Notes under the pieces: generated by a model
The model's database searches: none
Told to the model about the DNA's origin: nothing
The model's input: the letters and a program-made list of their open reading frames with translations, nothing else
Program-made: the position numbers and the translations under genes
In this document: piece after piece, positions 25,512 through 38,105 of the stretch
Position numbering within the stretch: the first letter of the stretch is position 1
How the letters are laid out: every line of letters begins with the position of its first letter
Assembly (NCBI RefSeq): GCF_000247695.1
Contig: NW_004624848.1
Span: forward strand, 398,350-462,349
Direction: 5' to 3'
DNA length: 64,000 nucleotides
From: Heterocephalus glaber
Lineage: Eukaryota; Chordata; Mammalia; Rodentia; Bathyergidae

Positions 25512-25733
25512 ATTTCTGTATAGTTTATCGCAGTATTTTTGGATCTTAGTGGAAAGTCTGGTGCATAATAGGTGCTCAATAGATATTTTGAATGAATGGA
25601 AGAATGCATTGTTCCACTGACCCTAAATAGTAAATCTATATTTGCCCCCAATCTCCTTGATAAGTAGTACCATTTAAAAAAAAATCTTCCAGGCTAGGAT
25701 TTCTGCTGGAGGATCTCACAAAGAATTCATCGT

Positions 25734-25885
25734 GGCTGGGTGAGGTGGCGCACACCTGTGATCCCAGCACTCAAAAGGCTGAGGCAGGAGGATTGCCATG
25801 AGTTTGAGGCCAGCCTAGGATCCATAGTGAGTTCAAGGTCAGTCTGAACCACGTAGTGAGACCCTGACTCCAAACAAAAAAACCA
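25734..25885 (+). repeat. B1 SINE
   Basis: 'gctgggtgaggtggcgcaca', 'cctgtgatcccagcac', 'gaggcaggaggattgcc', 'gaggccagcctagg' and 'gtgagaccctgactc' are a full B1 monomer with an A-rich tail. Confidence 0.9.
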
Positions 25886-25978
25886 GAAAACAAAGAGTAG
25901 GTGATAAAGAGAAGGTAATAAAAAGAGTCTTTTGTGTCCTCCTGATAACGCAAGTACTGTAATAAAGTTTATAGGGCT

Positions 25979-26066
25979 GGGGCCAGGGATTTAGCTCAGT
26001 GGTTTTGCCACCTGCTACACAAGCACAAAGACCCGAGTTCGATCCCTGGTACCAAAAAAAACAAAA
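25979..26066 (+). repeat. Young ID-type SINE with GGTACC module
   Basis: 'ggggccagggatttagctcag' contains the A box; 'cccgagttcgatccctgg' holds an intact tRNA B box, then GTACC and an A tail. A perfect 15-bp duplication AAAGTTTATAGGGCT lies at 25964-25978 and 26067-26081, showing recent insertion. Confidence 0.95.
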
Positions 26067-26465
26067 AAAGTTTATAGGGCTTGTGATGGTGAGTCACTAT
26101 CGCTACGGTCTGTTTGTGTCATACTGCAGTATAATGAGAAAATGGGCTTTCTGAAGGTACAAGAGTGGGACTTAGCTTAGGTGTACCTTTCTCTGACGCC
26201 CTGGCTTGGTCAAGGAGGATACCTTTGCATATCGGTGAGAGTGAGCAAATCCTGTAACTAATCTCCCTAAATATTGTTTCTGTTCTCTGATGTTTAATTC
26301 ATGTTTATGAAAATAAATTCATGTTTAGTGCAGAGAAAACAGCCAGCTATACTGCATGTTGAATTTGGGTCCTCCCAGTTCATCTTTCCAAGCATCCCCT
26401 GCAGTAGACGGTTTTACACCTCAGCTGCTCGAGGTTATTCGAGGCGTATGAGGTCTTGTGCCCAT

Positions 26466-26498
26466 CAAGAATTCAACTGGTCTCTCTCTCTCTCTCCC
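26466..26498. repeat. (TC)n microsatellite
   Basis: Uninterrupted CT repeats followed by a CT-rich stretch. Confidence 0.8.
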
Positions 26499-26691
26499 TC
26501 TTTTCCTGATTTCCAAGTCTTTCCTCTTTTTATCAGTCTGCTTCCCTCAACACACCCTCAAAGGGGCCACCAGCATGTCTCCTTTTCCCATTGTCACAGC
26601 TCTCTGGTACACCTAGTTCTTTAACACGTGAATACAATACAGGCTACAGCCACTGTCTTTCCAATGAGGCGGTAACTTTGACTACAGCAGC

Positions 26692-26865
26692 GAGTCACTG
26701 AACATTACCATGTGCCAGGCACTGTTCTGTTCTAAGAGCTGAGCTTCCGTTATCTCATTAAATCCTAGGAAGGGGACCCAGGTATCAGCCCTGGGGATTC
26801 TGGACAGCAAAACGAGGCCCTGAGTAAACACCTTGCTCAAGTCCTACAGACTGTCGGGACAGAAA
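26692..26865 (-). repeat. MIR SINE
   Basis: 'catgtgccaggcactgttctg', 'ttatctcattaaatcctagg' and 'accttgctcaagtcctacag' are the classic antisense MIR order. Confidence 0.75.
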
Positions 26866-27769
26866 AAGGATTGTGAAAGGCAGAGGGAGATGAAAGGGGA
26901 GCCCGATGCTGGAGTAAGGTTTGCTGCCCTCAGCCTCTCAGGATCCCGATGATGGATGCTTCTTGGCTCACAGTGGGTTATGCTTTGATCACTAAATATT
27001 CGAAGCTGAAACTGCACTTAAGGCACCCACCCTCCTGAGCACCACCCCTCACCTGACCTGTCTTCAGCATGACCAGGGAGCCCACACGAGCACTTACATG
27101 CACCTGCCATACACGCACACAGGAGCATGTTTACAGGACGTGGCGGCATGAAAAATACCCAACTCAGTGTCCAAATGCACCCGTGACATGGGACACTGGA
27201 GGGCATCGGTCGCAGAAGATATCAAAGCTCAAATCCAAAATACGGTTTCTGCTGAGTGCTTTTGCACTGTCCTGAAGTTGAAAAGTTGAAAGTTGAACCA
27301 TAGTAAATCAGGGTGGTTGGCGTACAGCCCACCCTCTGGGTCCTTAAATCGGTAGGGCTGATGTGGGTGACCACATCACACCCGGGGACAAGTGCTTGGC
27401 TGCACAATGGTGAGTTCTACATGTTTTCCCTAAATACAAGAAGATGTAGTTGAATTGGGCGGACTTACCAGGATTGCTGTGTTCACCAGACCACTTGCCC
27501 ACAGGTGTTAGGGTCCAAAGAGATCCCAGAAAACAAGAAGGGTGTACTTGGGGAAGGGCAGGGTCATAGATGGGGAGGACAGTGGTGCAGCACAACACAA
27601 CACCACACAACACAATCCAGCAACTATCACTGCACATTCACAGCCTCTGCATAAGTGGGAAGAACAAACATGAAAGTAAACATCAAGGGTCCTTTATAAA
27701 AAAAATCATTTTGTAGAAAGATGCAACTGTGAATCTGTGCCTGTCCACATTTGGCATCTGTTCACTCTA

Positions 27770-27890
27770 TTCCTTAACAGTTCTATACAGCAGATACCAC
27801 TGTTACTGTAAATAGGGGTCCTGAGGCTCGGGAGGTAATGGAATTTTCCCTAAGTCACCCACTAATGAGCTGAGGAACTGCCCGAGTACC
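27770..27890 (-). repeat. MIR SINE fragment
   Basis: 'cagcagataccactgttactg', 'gtcctgaggctcgggaggtaa' and 'ccctaagtcacccac' match antisense MIR, diverged. Confidence 0.5.
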
Positions 27891-28204
27891 TCTGCGTGCT
27901 TCTGTTAACGTGTATCACATCAAATGTGCACAATTATGGGACGCTGGCAAAACTGTACAAGTTCTAGCATGGTGGTTTCTGATTTTACCACTATGCCAAC
28001 AAACCCAGTAATGTCTTTCAGTTCAGCAATATTGTTAATATCTTTTTCCAAGGGGAGAATGGATATATCAGATATCACTCTGAACACTCATTCCCATAAG
28101 TTTTGTTTCTTTAATGCAAAAGCTCCAACATTCAAGATTGCCCCTCCCCTTCTTCCCCTTCCTCCCCGTTACCTTCCCTCCCCTCCCTTTGTCTTGTCTC
28201 ATCT

Positions 28205-28376
28205 TTTTATCCCCAGTACTGGGCATTGAACCTAGGGCCTTCGCACTAAGGTACATCCCCAGACCTTTTAATTTTTTATTTTTGATAGTCTCACTAAGTT
28301 GTGTAAAGTTGCACAAGCTCCAGCCCAGCCTCCCAGAGTGCTGGGATTACAGGCGTGGGCCACCACTCCTGGATGA
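28205..28376 (-). repeat. B1-ID composite SINE, antisense
   Basis: 'cagtactgggcattgaacctag' (ID) is followed by 'ccagcctcccagagtgctgg' and 'ggattacaggcgtgggccac' (B1). A CT-rich tract precedes it at 28138-28200. Confidence 0.85.
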
Positions 28377-29444
28377 AACCACTGTCGGGTTTACTGTAAG
28401 GAACCGTAGGGCTTGTGTCTGAACATCCCAACATCCTAATCTGTTTTCTGACAGCCTTATAAAACTCTCAGATCTGTACAGAAGCCGCCTGACCTGGGTG
28501 GTGTGGATGCAGGTAGATAACTTTCCAGAGCGAGATATTTAAGGTGCTTATCTAGGATGAGAAGAAGCAGACTGGGAAGGAGAAGCCCTGGGCCTCCTGT
28601 GGTCTTTCTCGCAGCAGCAGGTCCAAAGCCTCCCTCCTGGTCTGAGCAGAGCGCAGTGAGGACTCAGGGACCCCATTTGCCTAGTGTGTAGTGTGGTACT
28701 ATTTCTCAGGCCCAGCATGGGAGACGTTTTATGTGTGCTTTGGTGCTAGGGTGCCGCTTTATTGCCGCGGAGCTGTCATACTAAATCAAGGTAGCCTGGT
28801 TCTGGGAATGCTGCCTGCCAGGCTGCAGATGACAGACTGCCGGCCCCCTGCGCGCTCCAACTTAAATTCACGGTGGATCCAGACCTCTCACTGTTTCCCA
28901 GCCTGCCCCACCTCTCCTTACTGTGGAGGAGGCGATGTGTGCTGTGGGTCTTCGTTACCCGTTCAGGTTCAGGTCCTTTGGAGCTGTGGACCCGGTGAGG
29001 TGGTGGTCCCAGGGCAGCGGGAGGACAGCCCTGGGTCTCGTCTCACTCACATGGGTCCCGGCTCACAGGCAGGTGCGGACAGAGCCCGTGGCTGGGGAGT
29101 TTCAAGAATTCCCCCCATGCCCCAACCACTGGGAAGCACCCTAGAAATCTCCGATGGATCAGCCAGCCTTCCTAAACAATATCTAGGAGTGACTGATCGT
29201 GTTTTGCATTTGAAACTGTGGGTGGGAAGCATATTGTGTACCTGATCCCAAAGGCCCCAAGGTGCTCCCTCTAGCAGTCCGATTCCCAGGTTGGCCTGGC
29301 ACTGGCCCTCCTGGGGGACAGCAGCTTCCTGAGCACCACCCAGGCTTCTGCCCACCACATACCTTCAAACGCAGGTGGAGCCCAGCAGTACTCACGCCTC
29401 TGGAATCTGCTTTTGACTCCCCCGTGTCTGCGATGGAAGAAGCG

Positions 29445-29458
29445 GTTTCCATGGCAAC
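29445..29458. promoter_or_regulatory. RFX-type X-box palindrome
   Basis: GTTTCCATGGCAAC, identical to 7359-7372, lies in a moderately GC-rich block of the first coding intron. It is a candidate intronic enhancer element; binding is inferred. Confidence 0.5.
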
Positions 29459-29610
29459 CCCAGTGCACAGGAGGGTGTACCTGACTCCACGCAGCTCTGT
29501 GCCGGCTCCTGATCGCATCTGTCTTGTTCCTTTAACAGATATTCACCGAGCACCTGCTGTGTGCAGCCACTGCTAGTCTTGGGTCCTGTGTGAGCTCAGT
29601 GGCCTGGGGG

Positions 29611-29781
29611 ATTTTTTTTTTTTTTTTTTTGTGGTCCTGAGGATTGAACCCAAGGCCTTCACACTGAGCTACATCTCCATCCTATTTTATTCTGAGGCAG
29701 AGTCTTGTTAAGTCACTTGGGCTGGGCACAAATTTAGAGCCTCCTACCTTTGCCTCCCACAGTGCCGGCATTGCAGGCAAA
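29611..29781 (-). repeat. B1-ID composite SINE, antisense
   Basis: Poly-T of about 20, 'cctgaggattgaacccaaggcc', 'cactgagctacatctcc' (ID), then 'gcctcccacagtgccggcattgc' (B1). Confidence 0.85.
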
Positions 29782-30049
29782 GTTCTGGAGAGAATCTTCC
29801 CTTCAGTGATTTCAGGACTTACTTAACGTCTCCCATGCCCTCTCTCCGTGATGGACTGGGGTGCAGATCTGGGTTGCTCTCTGGACCACTCAGATGCAGC
29901 AGGGACCGGAGAGCCCTTCCTACCTTGATCAGTGGGCAAATATCACCATTTTGGCCCAGCGAAGTTGTGATCAGTTCAGGTCACTGGCATTTACTTTTGC
30001 GTGTGAGACTCAGTACTGGAAAAGGCCATGCAGCAGTCTCTCTCATTCA

Positions 30050-30230
30050 AATGGCTCTGTGGTTAGGCTGAGGACAGGCAGTGCAGGTTCCTGACTGCAT
30101 TCCAACTCTGTCCCTTGCTGTGCTGTGACCCAGGATAAGTCACCTAAGCTCTCAGTCCCTTGCTTTCCGTTAGTTCAGTCAGGAAGACGGTGGTGAGAAG
30201 GCTGATGTGATAACAGCACTCAGCGTCACC
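30050..30230 (+). repeat. MIR SINE fragment
   Basis: 'tctgtggttaggctgagg', 'actgcattccaactctg', 'gctgtgacccaggataagtc' and 'gctctcagtcccttgc' follow sense MIR. Confidence 0.5.
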
Positions 30231-30799
30231 TCGAGTTGACGTGGATGCCTATGTGCGACAGCGCCCGATGCGGAGTAGCAGCCACAAGTGTAACCTTCCA
30301 CTGATTCAGCTCCTAAGCTGATTTCACCCTTCCTGATGTTTCTTTAGATCTTCTTCTTTTTTTTTTTTATGTAGATTGACATTTGCTTCAACTGCATAAT
30401 GCGCCTAAAATTTTTACTTAAAGGAAGTTCTTGGAATCTGTAGCAGACAATAACCACGTCATCATTTGTGGAGAGCGAGACAGTTCACATTCGTGATCGC
30501 CTCCAGCTTTATACAGTCTCATCCTTTGACCCCCTTGTACGGACGCAGGGACCAGCATGTGTCCCAAGGCCCACAGGGACGAACCACAGCACTGGGCCAG
30601 AGACCCGGTTGGAGGGGTCTATGACCTCGGTCTCTGGCCCTGGCCCTGGGTCCCTTCACAGCAGGTCAGCCTGCTAGGCCTGCAGCCTGTGCCGATTCGC
30701 TGTTTCTCCCCAGCCCTTCTTTACTCCTGAACAGTGAGGACACTCAACCTGCAGATTAATATCATGTCATGACTAATTTTTTCTAGGTCTATTGGCTAT

Positions 30800-31290
30800 T
30801 TCTTAGAACTTAGGTACTATCCAGGAACATTGGGGGAGTCCAAAAAATTCATCCATTTCATAAAACACTTGGGGTGTTTGTGTTGGTCCAGACATTTCTG
30901 AGGAGCTGGCCATGCAGTGACAGATGGTAACAGTCTTCATCCCTGGGTCTACCAGCAGCCTCCCACTGTCCCTGCACACCAGGTTGGCCTCCTCTGACTG
31001 CACCCAGATGTGCTGTCCACCCAGATGCAGTCCTGGAGTCTGGTGGGGCTCTCAGCGTGGAGGGCAGGAGACAGTGCCGAGGTCACCACACAGGCTGGGC
31101 TGGAGGAAGCTCTCTGGAGGGTTCCACAGGTGCCGCTGGGGAGGGAGGATAGGAGTTTCACCTTGAGCATAAACCGCAGGGGAGCAGGTGGGAAGACTGC
31201 AGAGACTTTTGGGAGAGACACTGTCAGGGCTGTCTGGAATGAGAGAAGGGTGTAGAAAGCAGACGCATGAAAACCTTGTGATGGCAAAAT
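30800..31290 (-). other. Unrecognised GC-rich block with - strand open frames
   Basis: Frames of 66 and 112 codons read leftward through this stretch. One holds a protein-like phrase (VQSEEANLVCRDSGRLLVDP region) but no known domain. It could be an old retrocopy, an exon of an antisense transcript or chance. Confidence 0.2.
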
Positions 31291-31964
31291 TGTTCAGGAA
31301 ACTGCAACTGGATCTGCAAAATTGGAGATTGGGGTTTGGGGGTGAAGTGACGTAAATCAGTCATAAGTGGAAAGTGAGTATGTTCGTGTCTTTGTGAGCA
31401 GGAATCCATGGCTTCTTTACCTGCGAAGTCGTAGCAAACTGCACATCTCCCGGGACCGAGTCTCCCAGCGGACACCAGGACTTCATGGGTAGCACGTGGT
31501 TGTCTGGAGAGTGTGGTGCAGTCACTACATTACTACCCCTGGAAGGCAAATCGCATCCCTGAGCTTTTAAGTGGAGCACCAAGACAGGAAGAGTCTGGGA
31601 GTTTCTGTTCCTATAGCTGAAGTCTTTGGGCAGCAGAGGCCCAGGGCAGACCTGGAAAGTCGAAGTTCTCCCCATGAGTCCAAAGGTTCAGAGCGAAGAG
31701 GACTCTGTCTTCACAGCATAGCTGGTGGCTTAACGGAGACTGTTTGGGTCGTTTGTGAAGGAGGCAGCCACAAGACATTCTTCTTTGCTGCTCCTTTGGT
31801 GTCACCCTTGGCTGCCTTTTGAGGAAACATATGGATGATATTCATTAAGTACAACTTAGAGAAAAATAAGCTATGAAGTGAAAAAGTTGTAAAAGCAAAT
31901 TAAATGCCTTTACTCTTTGCTTGAAGAAGTATATTTAAAATCTTAGAAATCTGTTGCTTTTTAA

Positions 31965-32650
31965 ATAATTTTATTTTTAATTGATAATAATTGTAAATGT
32001 TTATGGAGCACAAAAATGTGACCTTTTAATATATGTTTAATTGTGATATGATTAATCAGGCTAATTAAATCCAGAGCTCCACACACAGCATTTTTTGGGG
32101 CAGCAATGTTTAATTCTCTTTCTGCAATTTTGAAATACACAGTGTATCTTATTTATTATATCACCATTCTGTGCAACAGATCACTAAAGCTCACTCCTCC
32201 TAACTCTACTTTTGAACCTGAGGATCAGCAGCTCTCCTTCCCCTGTCTGTTTCCCTTTCCCAGACACTTGTAAGAGTCACTCTGCTCTCTAGTTCTGAGT
32301 TCAGCTTTTTTTGATTCAGTACATAAATGAGATCATGCAGCGTTTGCCTTTCCATGCATGGCTTTTTATTTTACTCAGCGTAGCATCCTCCAGTTTCATC
32401 CATATTGTTCCAAGTGACAGAATCACCATTTTTATTTATTTATTTTTCTCGGCACCAGGGATCGAACTCGGGTCCTTGCACTTGCACAGCAGGCAGCGAA
32501 ACCACTGAGCTAAATCCCCAGCCCATTTTTAATGGCTGAATTTATATACTTTTTCTTTACCCATTCATCTGATGATGGTCACCTCGCTTCCTTCCACAGC
32601 CTGGAAATTGTGAATAATGTTTCGGTGAGCATGGGGCACCTATAAATATG
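31965..32650 (-). repeat. L1 LINE 3' end (L1M-type)
   Basis: The + strand shows the antisense of an old mammalian L1 3' end: 'gagatcatgcagcgtttgcc', 'gcgtagcatcctccagtttc', 'ttacccattcatctgatgatgg' and 'attgtgaataatgtttcggtg'. The ORF2 end and 3' UTR are present; the rest is missing. A younger SINE splits it at 32435-32522. Confidence 0.8.
32435..32522 (-). repeat. Young ID-type SINE inside the L1
   Basis: (ATTT)n, 'ggcaccagggatcgaactcg' and 'accactgagctaaatcccc'. The 9-bp duplication CCATTTTTA flanks it at 32426-32434 and 32523-32531. Confidence 0.93.
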
Positions 32651-34162
32651 TTTAATGAATAAATGAATTAACAACACCCCCAATCCTGAGCATCTGCAAA
32701 ATTTCCTCTCATCCTTCAGACTCACTCCTCCTTCACAGCTGTCACAAGTCTCGCATTCCTGGTCTGACCTCCCTCATGCTTGCTAACTGGCTCACGTTCA
32801 CCAATTTCAAGCCAAGAGAGAGCATCTGCTTTTTCACTTCAGTCTAATATTTCTTAACTGTGCAAATCCTCTGGTGATAAGTGCTGTAAAAAGACAGAGC
32901 CAGTGGTACTTGATGACCAGCACCAAGACTCATGCTGCAGTATCACTGGGTTGTATCTGTATCAGTGAGTACCTTGTACACTGGGAGCAGGCACAGCATT
33001 AAGGTGTCCATCCTCACAATGTTGGCAGTTGTGATGGAGCCCAGCACCATCTGATTCCTACCACAGGGATGCTCACAGTTTCTACTTTGGTTTTGTATAG
33101 TGGGTCCTGAGCATCCTCCCTGATGAAGGCCTCTGAGCTGGACTGTCACTTCCCTTTTGTCTTGTTCACAAAGATTCTTGGAACTTGGCCCGTGTGATAG
33201 AAAGGACGTGGGCTTCTGAGCTCAGGACATTTTTAGTTACTTCAGCTCAGGGACAGATGCAGACAGGTTCACAACCTCACCGAATGTGCTCAGCCTTCAC
33301 CTGCGGCTCAGCAAAAACCCATCAGCCAGTGTTCAGAGTGAAGCGTGTTTCACAACCCGGACAAAGGAGACCGTGTGAAGCATTCATTCCTGGTTAATTT
33401 CCATGTTCCTCTTTTCAGAAGAATGTCTTTTTGCTTGTGAATAATAAACTGCTCGGGAGAACACTCAACATTCAGGGGAGATATTCAGAGCCCAGAAAAA
33501 AGTTTCCCTGGCAAGCTTCAATTTTTAAGACAGCTGTGTAACCTTTAATTCTCGGGAACACCCACGTATCTTTTAAAACCTGCTTTCTTACTTCTCTGAC
33601 AGTTAGAATTTTATCTCTCTGCTGTTGAAATCTCTCTGGAGAGCACAGTGCTGCATCATCTTGACAAACACGAATATGAAGAGATGGATGCGTCTCGGCC
33701 CGAAACACTTCAGAGGAAGTTGCTTTAACCGGGTGCCTGTTTTCAGAGGCTATTTTTCTGTCATCACTTCAGATTGATCAGAGTTCATTTAGTTCTTTTA
33801 GAGGAAGTGGAATTCTTGGGGCAGTAGCATCCCTGCTCTGAGCCGGGCAGCTCTGCCTGCCACGATGACTCGGCACCGCCCTCGGGCTGAGTACTAAGCC
33901 AGCTCTGCTTCCCCACTCTCTCTGTTCCCCGGACGCTTGGCTGAGGTGTGGGAACTTCTGTCAGGGGTGTGAAGAATGTCTCTCTGTGGGAGTCAGCATT
34001 TAGAACATTTTTCTGGGGGCATGTGGATGGCTATGGAGAAAAACACAGGCTATTAATCGAAGACCAGTGATTCCCAGCTGATGAACACCATTTTTGGCAG
34101 TTTGAGGGTAACTTTTTAAAATTGCTAAAAGAGAGAACGTATCACTCCCGGAATTTTATGAG

Positions 34163-34246
34163 GGCTGGGGGTGTAGCTCAGTGGTAGAGCACTTCCTGGC
34201 AGGTGAAAGACCCTGGATCCCATTCCTAGCACTGAAAATATAAGAA
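34163..34246 (+). repeat. ID-type SINE
   Basis: 'gggctgggggtgtagctcag', 'tggtagagcacttcctgg' and 'ttcctagcactg' form a classic ID head. It lacks the GGTACC module, so it belongs to the older ID type. It is not a tRNA gene: no anticodon arm or 3' acceptor stem follows. Confidence 0.85.
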
Positions 34247-34759
34247 GAGAATTGATATTTTAAAGTAGAGAAATGGGAAATGAAATCCAATAAGCTGAGA
34301 GGCTCAAAACTAGTCAAGATGGCCCGACCCCTATTTTTATTTTGTAAACTAGTAATGTTTTCACAATTTTAAATGGTTGAAAAAAATCAAAAGGATAATA
34401 CTAGCATGAAAATCACTTGAAAATCATATGAAATTCCATCCTCAGTGTTCATAGTAAAATTGTGTTGTAGTAGTCCTGATCAATTCCTCCTATTGATCTA
34501 TGACTGCTTTTGTGCCATAGTGACATGAAGCTGAGCAGGGGTAGAGTGGAATAGCTGCAAATGGAAACTTCATGGTCCTCAAAGCCTAAAATAGTGTCCT
34601 TTTTAGATTGGCTAGATGACTGCCTCAAAATCACAGTGGTGCTACTTAAAATACTTAATCATCAGATAAATATTTATGATACAATACTTAGTGAAGTGGT
34701 TATGATGTATAAATACAAGATGATCCCAAAATATTTTTATTTTTTTGCTTAATTTTTAT

Positions 34760-34885
34760 TTTCCCTAGTAGAAATGTAAGTTCCATGAAAGCAAATTACT
34801 TGACATTTATTTATTTATGTATTTATCGTGAGGCTCTAGAATAGTGCTTGGCATTAAGTAATTGCTTAATAAACAATAATGGTCC
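34760..34885 (+). repeat. L2 LINE 3' tail
   Basis: 'tagaaatgtaagttccatgaaag', 'agaatagtgcttggcattaag' and 'aattgcttaataaac' match the L2 3' end. Confidence 0.6.
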
Positions 34886-35029
34886 GTTGCAGACTAATGA
34901 ATTATGAGATTGCCTTATATATGTATTATATAGTCATTAGGAAACATTTCTGGGGAATGCATTTATGTTAGACACCAAGTTGAGAGTTATGTTTATATTT
35001 TTTCCTGTCTTTAACTGATAAGTCAAACA

Positions 35030-35235
35030 CGAAAATTTGACACATTAATGGAGTACTGTGTGATGTTTTAGTACATGTATATATTGTGTAATACTTAAAT
35101 CACATTAAACAATCTACCACATCTGCCATTATACGGTAGGCGACTATAGCTAACAATTATGTACCATATATTTCAAAAAACTAGAAAAGATTCTGAATAT
35201 TTTCACTATGAAGAAATGATAAAAATGTGTAGAGT
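35030..35235. repeat. L1 3' UTR-like fragment with mixed orientation
   Basis: The left part ('gatgttttagtacatgtatat') resembles antisense L1M 3' UTR, while the right part ('gctaacaattatgtaccat' through 'gaagaaatgataa') resembles the sense strand. It may be a rearranged or twin-primed copy. Confidence 0.35.
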
Positions 35236-37468
35236 ACGTTTTCAGTGCATAAGGTCATTCAGTACTAACAAAGTTTATGAAGATGCACTATCGACTACAT
35301 TGTACGACAGAGGAAAGCAAGATTTGGAGGGCTTGTAGACTGGTCTGCCATCACAAACCTAAGAAGTAACGTGACTAGTTTTCAAAAGATCAGGGATTCA
35401 AGAGTCCGAGCTTTAACCACAAGCTATACAGCACTCTTACTTTAATTTCTTAAATTCTGGAAATCCATTTATATATTCCAGTGAGAATGACAGTGATGCA
35501 AAATACAATGGAGGTAAATATGTAAGCAACAGGAGAAATTATGGGTTATAGCTGAGTTTAGTTTTCTTAGCTATACATTTTATTCCACGTTTCCTAAAAA
35601 CGGGATTTACTTTTACAGTAAAAAGTACAGAGAGGCCAGAGGTTTCTGATTGTTTCTGTAGAGCGGTTCTTTGTTCTCAGAGAGCTCTGTGTGAACTGGT
35701 CTGGAAGCTGCTGTCTTGTCTGTCTGGAGTAATGATTTGTGTAGTTGAAGTTCAGTTTTAGCTTTCAGCTCCCTTTGTGTTCCCTTTCCCTGGGCACACA
35801 AAGTGCTCTCGGTGTACGACTGTGGAGCAGACTCAGATGCACTGAGCTTCCTGGACATCTTCACATGTGGGAGGTGCGCATGCCTTTGAAAGCTGAGGCA
35901 TGTTCCTGTTCCTATCTGGTCACACTTGCCCAAACCTGTCTTCTGCCTGGGATGGGCTGACTTTACCTGAAATTTATTCCCTCTTTATTTAACTGGCACA
36001 GTATTTTAGGCATAAATGTTCAACACGATCGTATATCCAAGGAAATAATTAGGTCTCCACTGCCCGGAATCATTTAATAAAGTGAAAGACAACAGAAAGA
36101 AAAGAGATAATGTCACAGCAAAATTCTCCAGTGATGGCTCATGTTTCCTCCTCTCTTTTCTCTCCTCATTGCCAGTCAGTGACTGTGGCATATTTTGTAT
36201 GATGCGAAGGACTCTCTACATGCCCTGACCTAACTTCCCAGGCGAAAGAGAGAGCAGTTTTTCTTTTGAACAAAACTGAAACTCAGCAATTAAAATAATT
36301 AACTGAATGCTGTTAAGATTATTGAAGTGAGGGTACTATCACCTTCAAAAATGTTTAAGAAGATGACTTTTCTACAGAGAAGAACTCCACAAGGAAGCAA
36401 GTAATAAAGGCGGTGAAATAAAAGTTGATAGCAAACTGAAGAAAGTTAAAGATTGAGAATATTTGAGGCTATTTAAAAGGGATTTTTAAAATGCTTGAGA
36501 CATGTCTGGACATTCCAGCCATAATTTCAGTGACCGCCACTGTTCAGGCCTGTAAGGACGGAGATTAGTGCACCTTTTTCCCCTAGAGCATTGTACTCAC
36601 TTTTAAATTGTAATAAGCTCCTTGCCCTCATCTTTCTGTAACTTTATTTGGCAGAAGTAAATGATGTGCCAGCCCGAAGTGCTGTTCAGTGTTCCTTATC
36701 TGGTCTTTCCTGTTTTTAAGATGACTTCACTTAGGCTTATCATTTTTATTGAGTTTAACAATGAAAGAAGTTGCATTTCTAACTTATCAGGAGTGAGCGA
36801 GACACAGACAATCTGAGTGACAACCATCCGTGCACATGCAAGTGGAGAAATGACACCTGGCTAAATATGCTTGGCGATTTTGTGTGTGGATAAATGATCC
36901 GTTTCCAAGAGTACTGCTGGGCATGCACAGTTTCTATAAAAAATAAAAAAATCCTTGTTTTTCTTTCTTTGGAGATTGCAGTGATCAGTGTAAAGTGTGC
37001 AATTTTACTTTGAAATTTGTAATTCCTAAGAATCCTCTTTCTTCCTGGCATCTTAATGTGGCCTCAGAAAATCAGACAGTTGTTATTACAAATAGAGCAG
37101 CTCCACTCAGACATGAAATAGACAATTATAAATGTCTGAGTCCTTTTCTTTTTTGTGGTGACTGCTTTTAGATGTGGAATAAAACCACTCTATCCAGAGG
37201 ACGTTGTTATTGGTGGTGAGTAGCCTATTGCTGCCACGTCTATGAAGTCGCTTGTTTAAAAACTTTTGCATGGTCTAGCAATAACTTTCTACTTTGTAAG
37301 ACTGATAATGGGAAGCATCACCGAGGTTTAAAGATATTCAAGCTTCAGAAGAGAGAGGGACCCTGTAATCGGGTCTGATCCGTCTCTGGCATCGAACAGG
37401 TGACAAGGTAGAAAGAGTGTGACTTACCTGACAGCACATCTGGTCCATGCACAGCACACTGAGAGTGA

Positions 37469-37708
<240 letters not shown>

Positions 37709-37969
37709 TGATCAAGTCAAGTAAGTATTTATATGAGACTGAATTAGGTAAGTCTGAATCTAAGGCATTTTCAGCACGGAAATGAAATCAGAGTTCAAAT
37801 TCTATAATGCTGGATTTGGCAACTGTTGTGTGCATGTTACAAAATCTTAGCTTTGTAAAGGAAGTGACCATAAACATCCCTGAGTCTTTTCTAGTCTGAA
37901 GGAGTGATTTTCTGGTCATCCTGCAGTAGTTTAGTAATTTATTGATCTGTGAAGGACTGTCTTACCCTG

Positions 37970-38105
37970 TTTGGGAGGTGAATAAACTCAGGCTTGGTGA
38001 GGTTAAGTTCTCACAAATGCTGGAAGCTGGAGCTGGGATTCCCTGGGACCTGCTGATTGTGAAACTTGGTCTCCTTTCCAACACTTCCACTGTGTTTTAG
38101 GGGTC
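37970..38105 (-). repeat. MIR SINE fragment
   Basis: 'taaactcaggcttggtgaggttaag' and 'ggagctgggattccctgg' are antisense MIR. A second short piece ('agggaaactgaggcctacag') lies at 38699-38740. Confidence 0.55.

Noticed and set aside
28691..29245. 184-codon open frame and its overlaps
   Set aside because: No recognisable domain; the region is GC-rich with open frames on both strands and no splice or homology support. Kept only as intron.
34163..34246. Possible tRNA gene
   Set aside because: A and B boxes are present but the cloverleaf is incomplete and an A-rich tail follows; it is an ID SINE.
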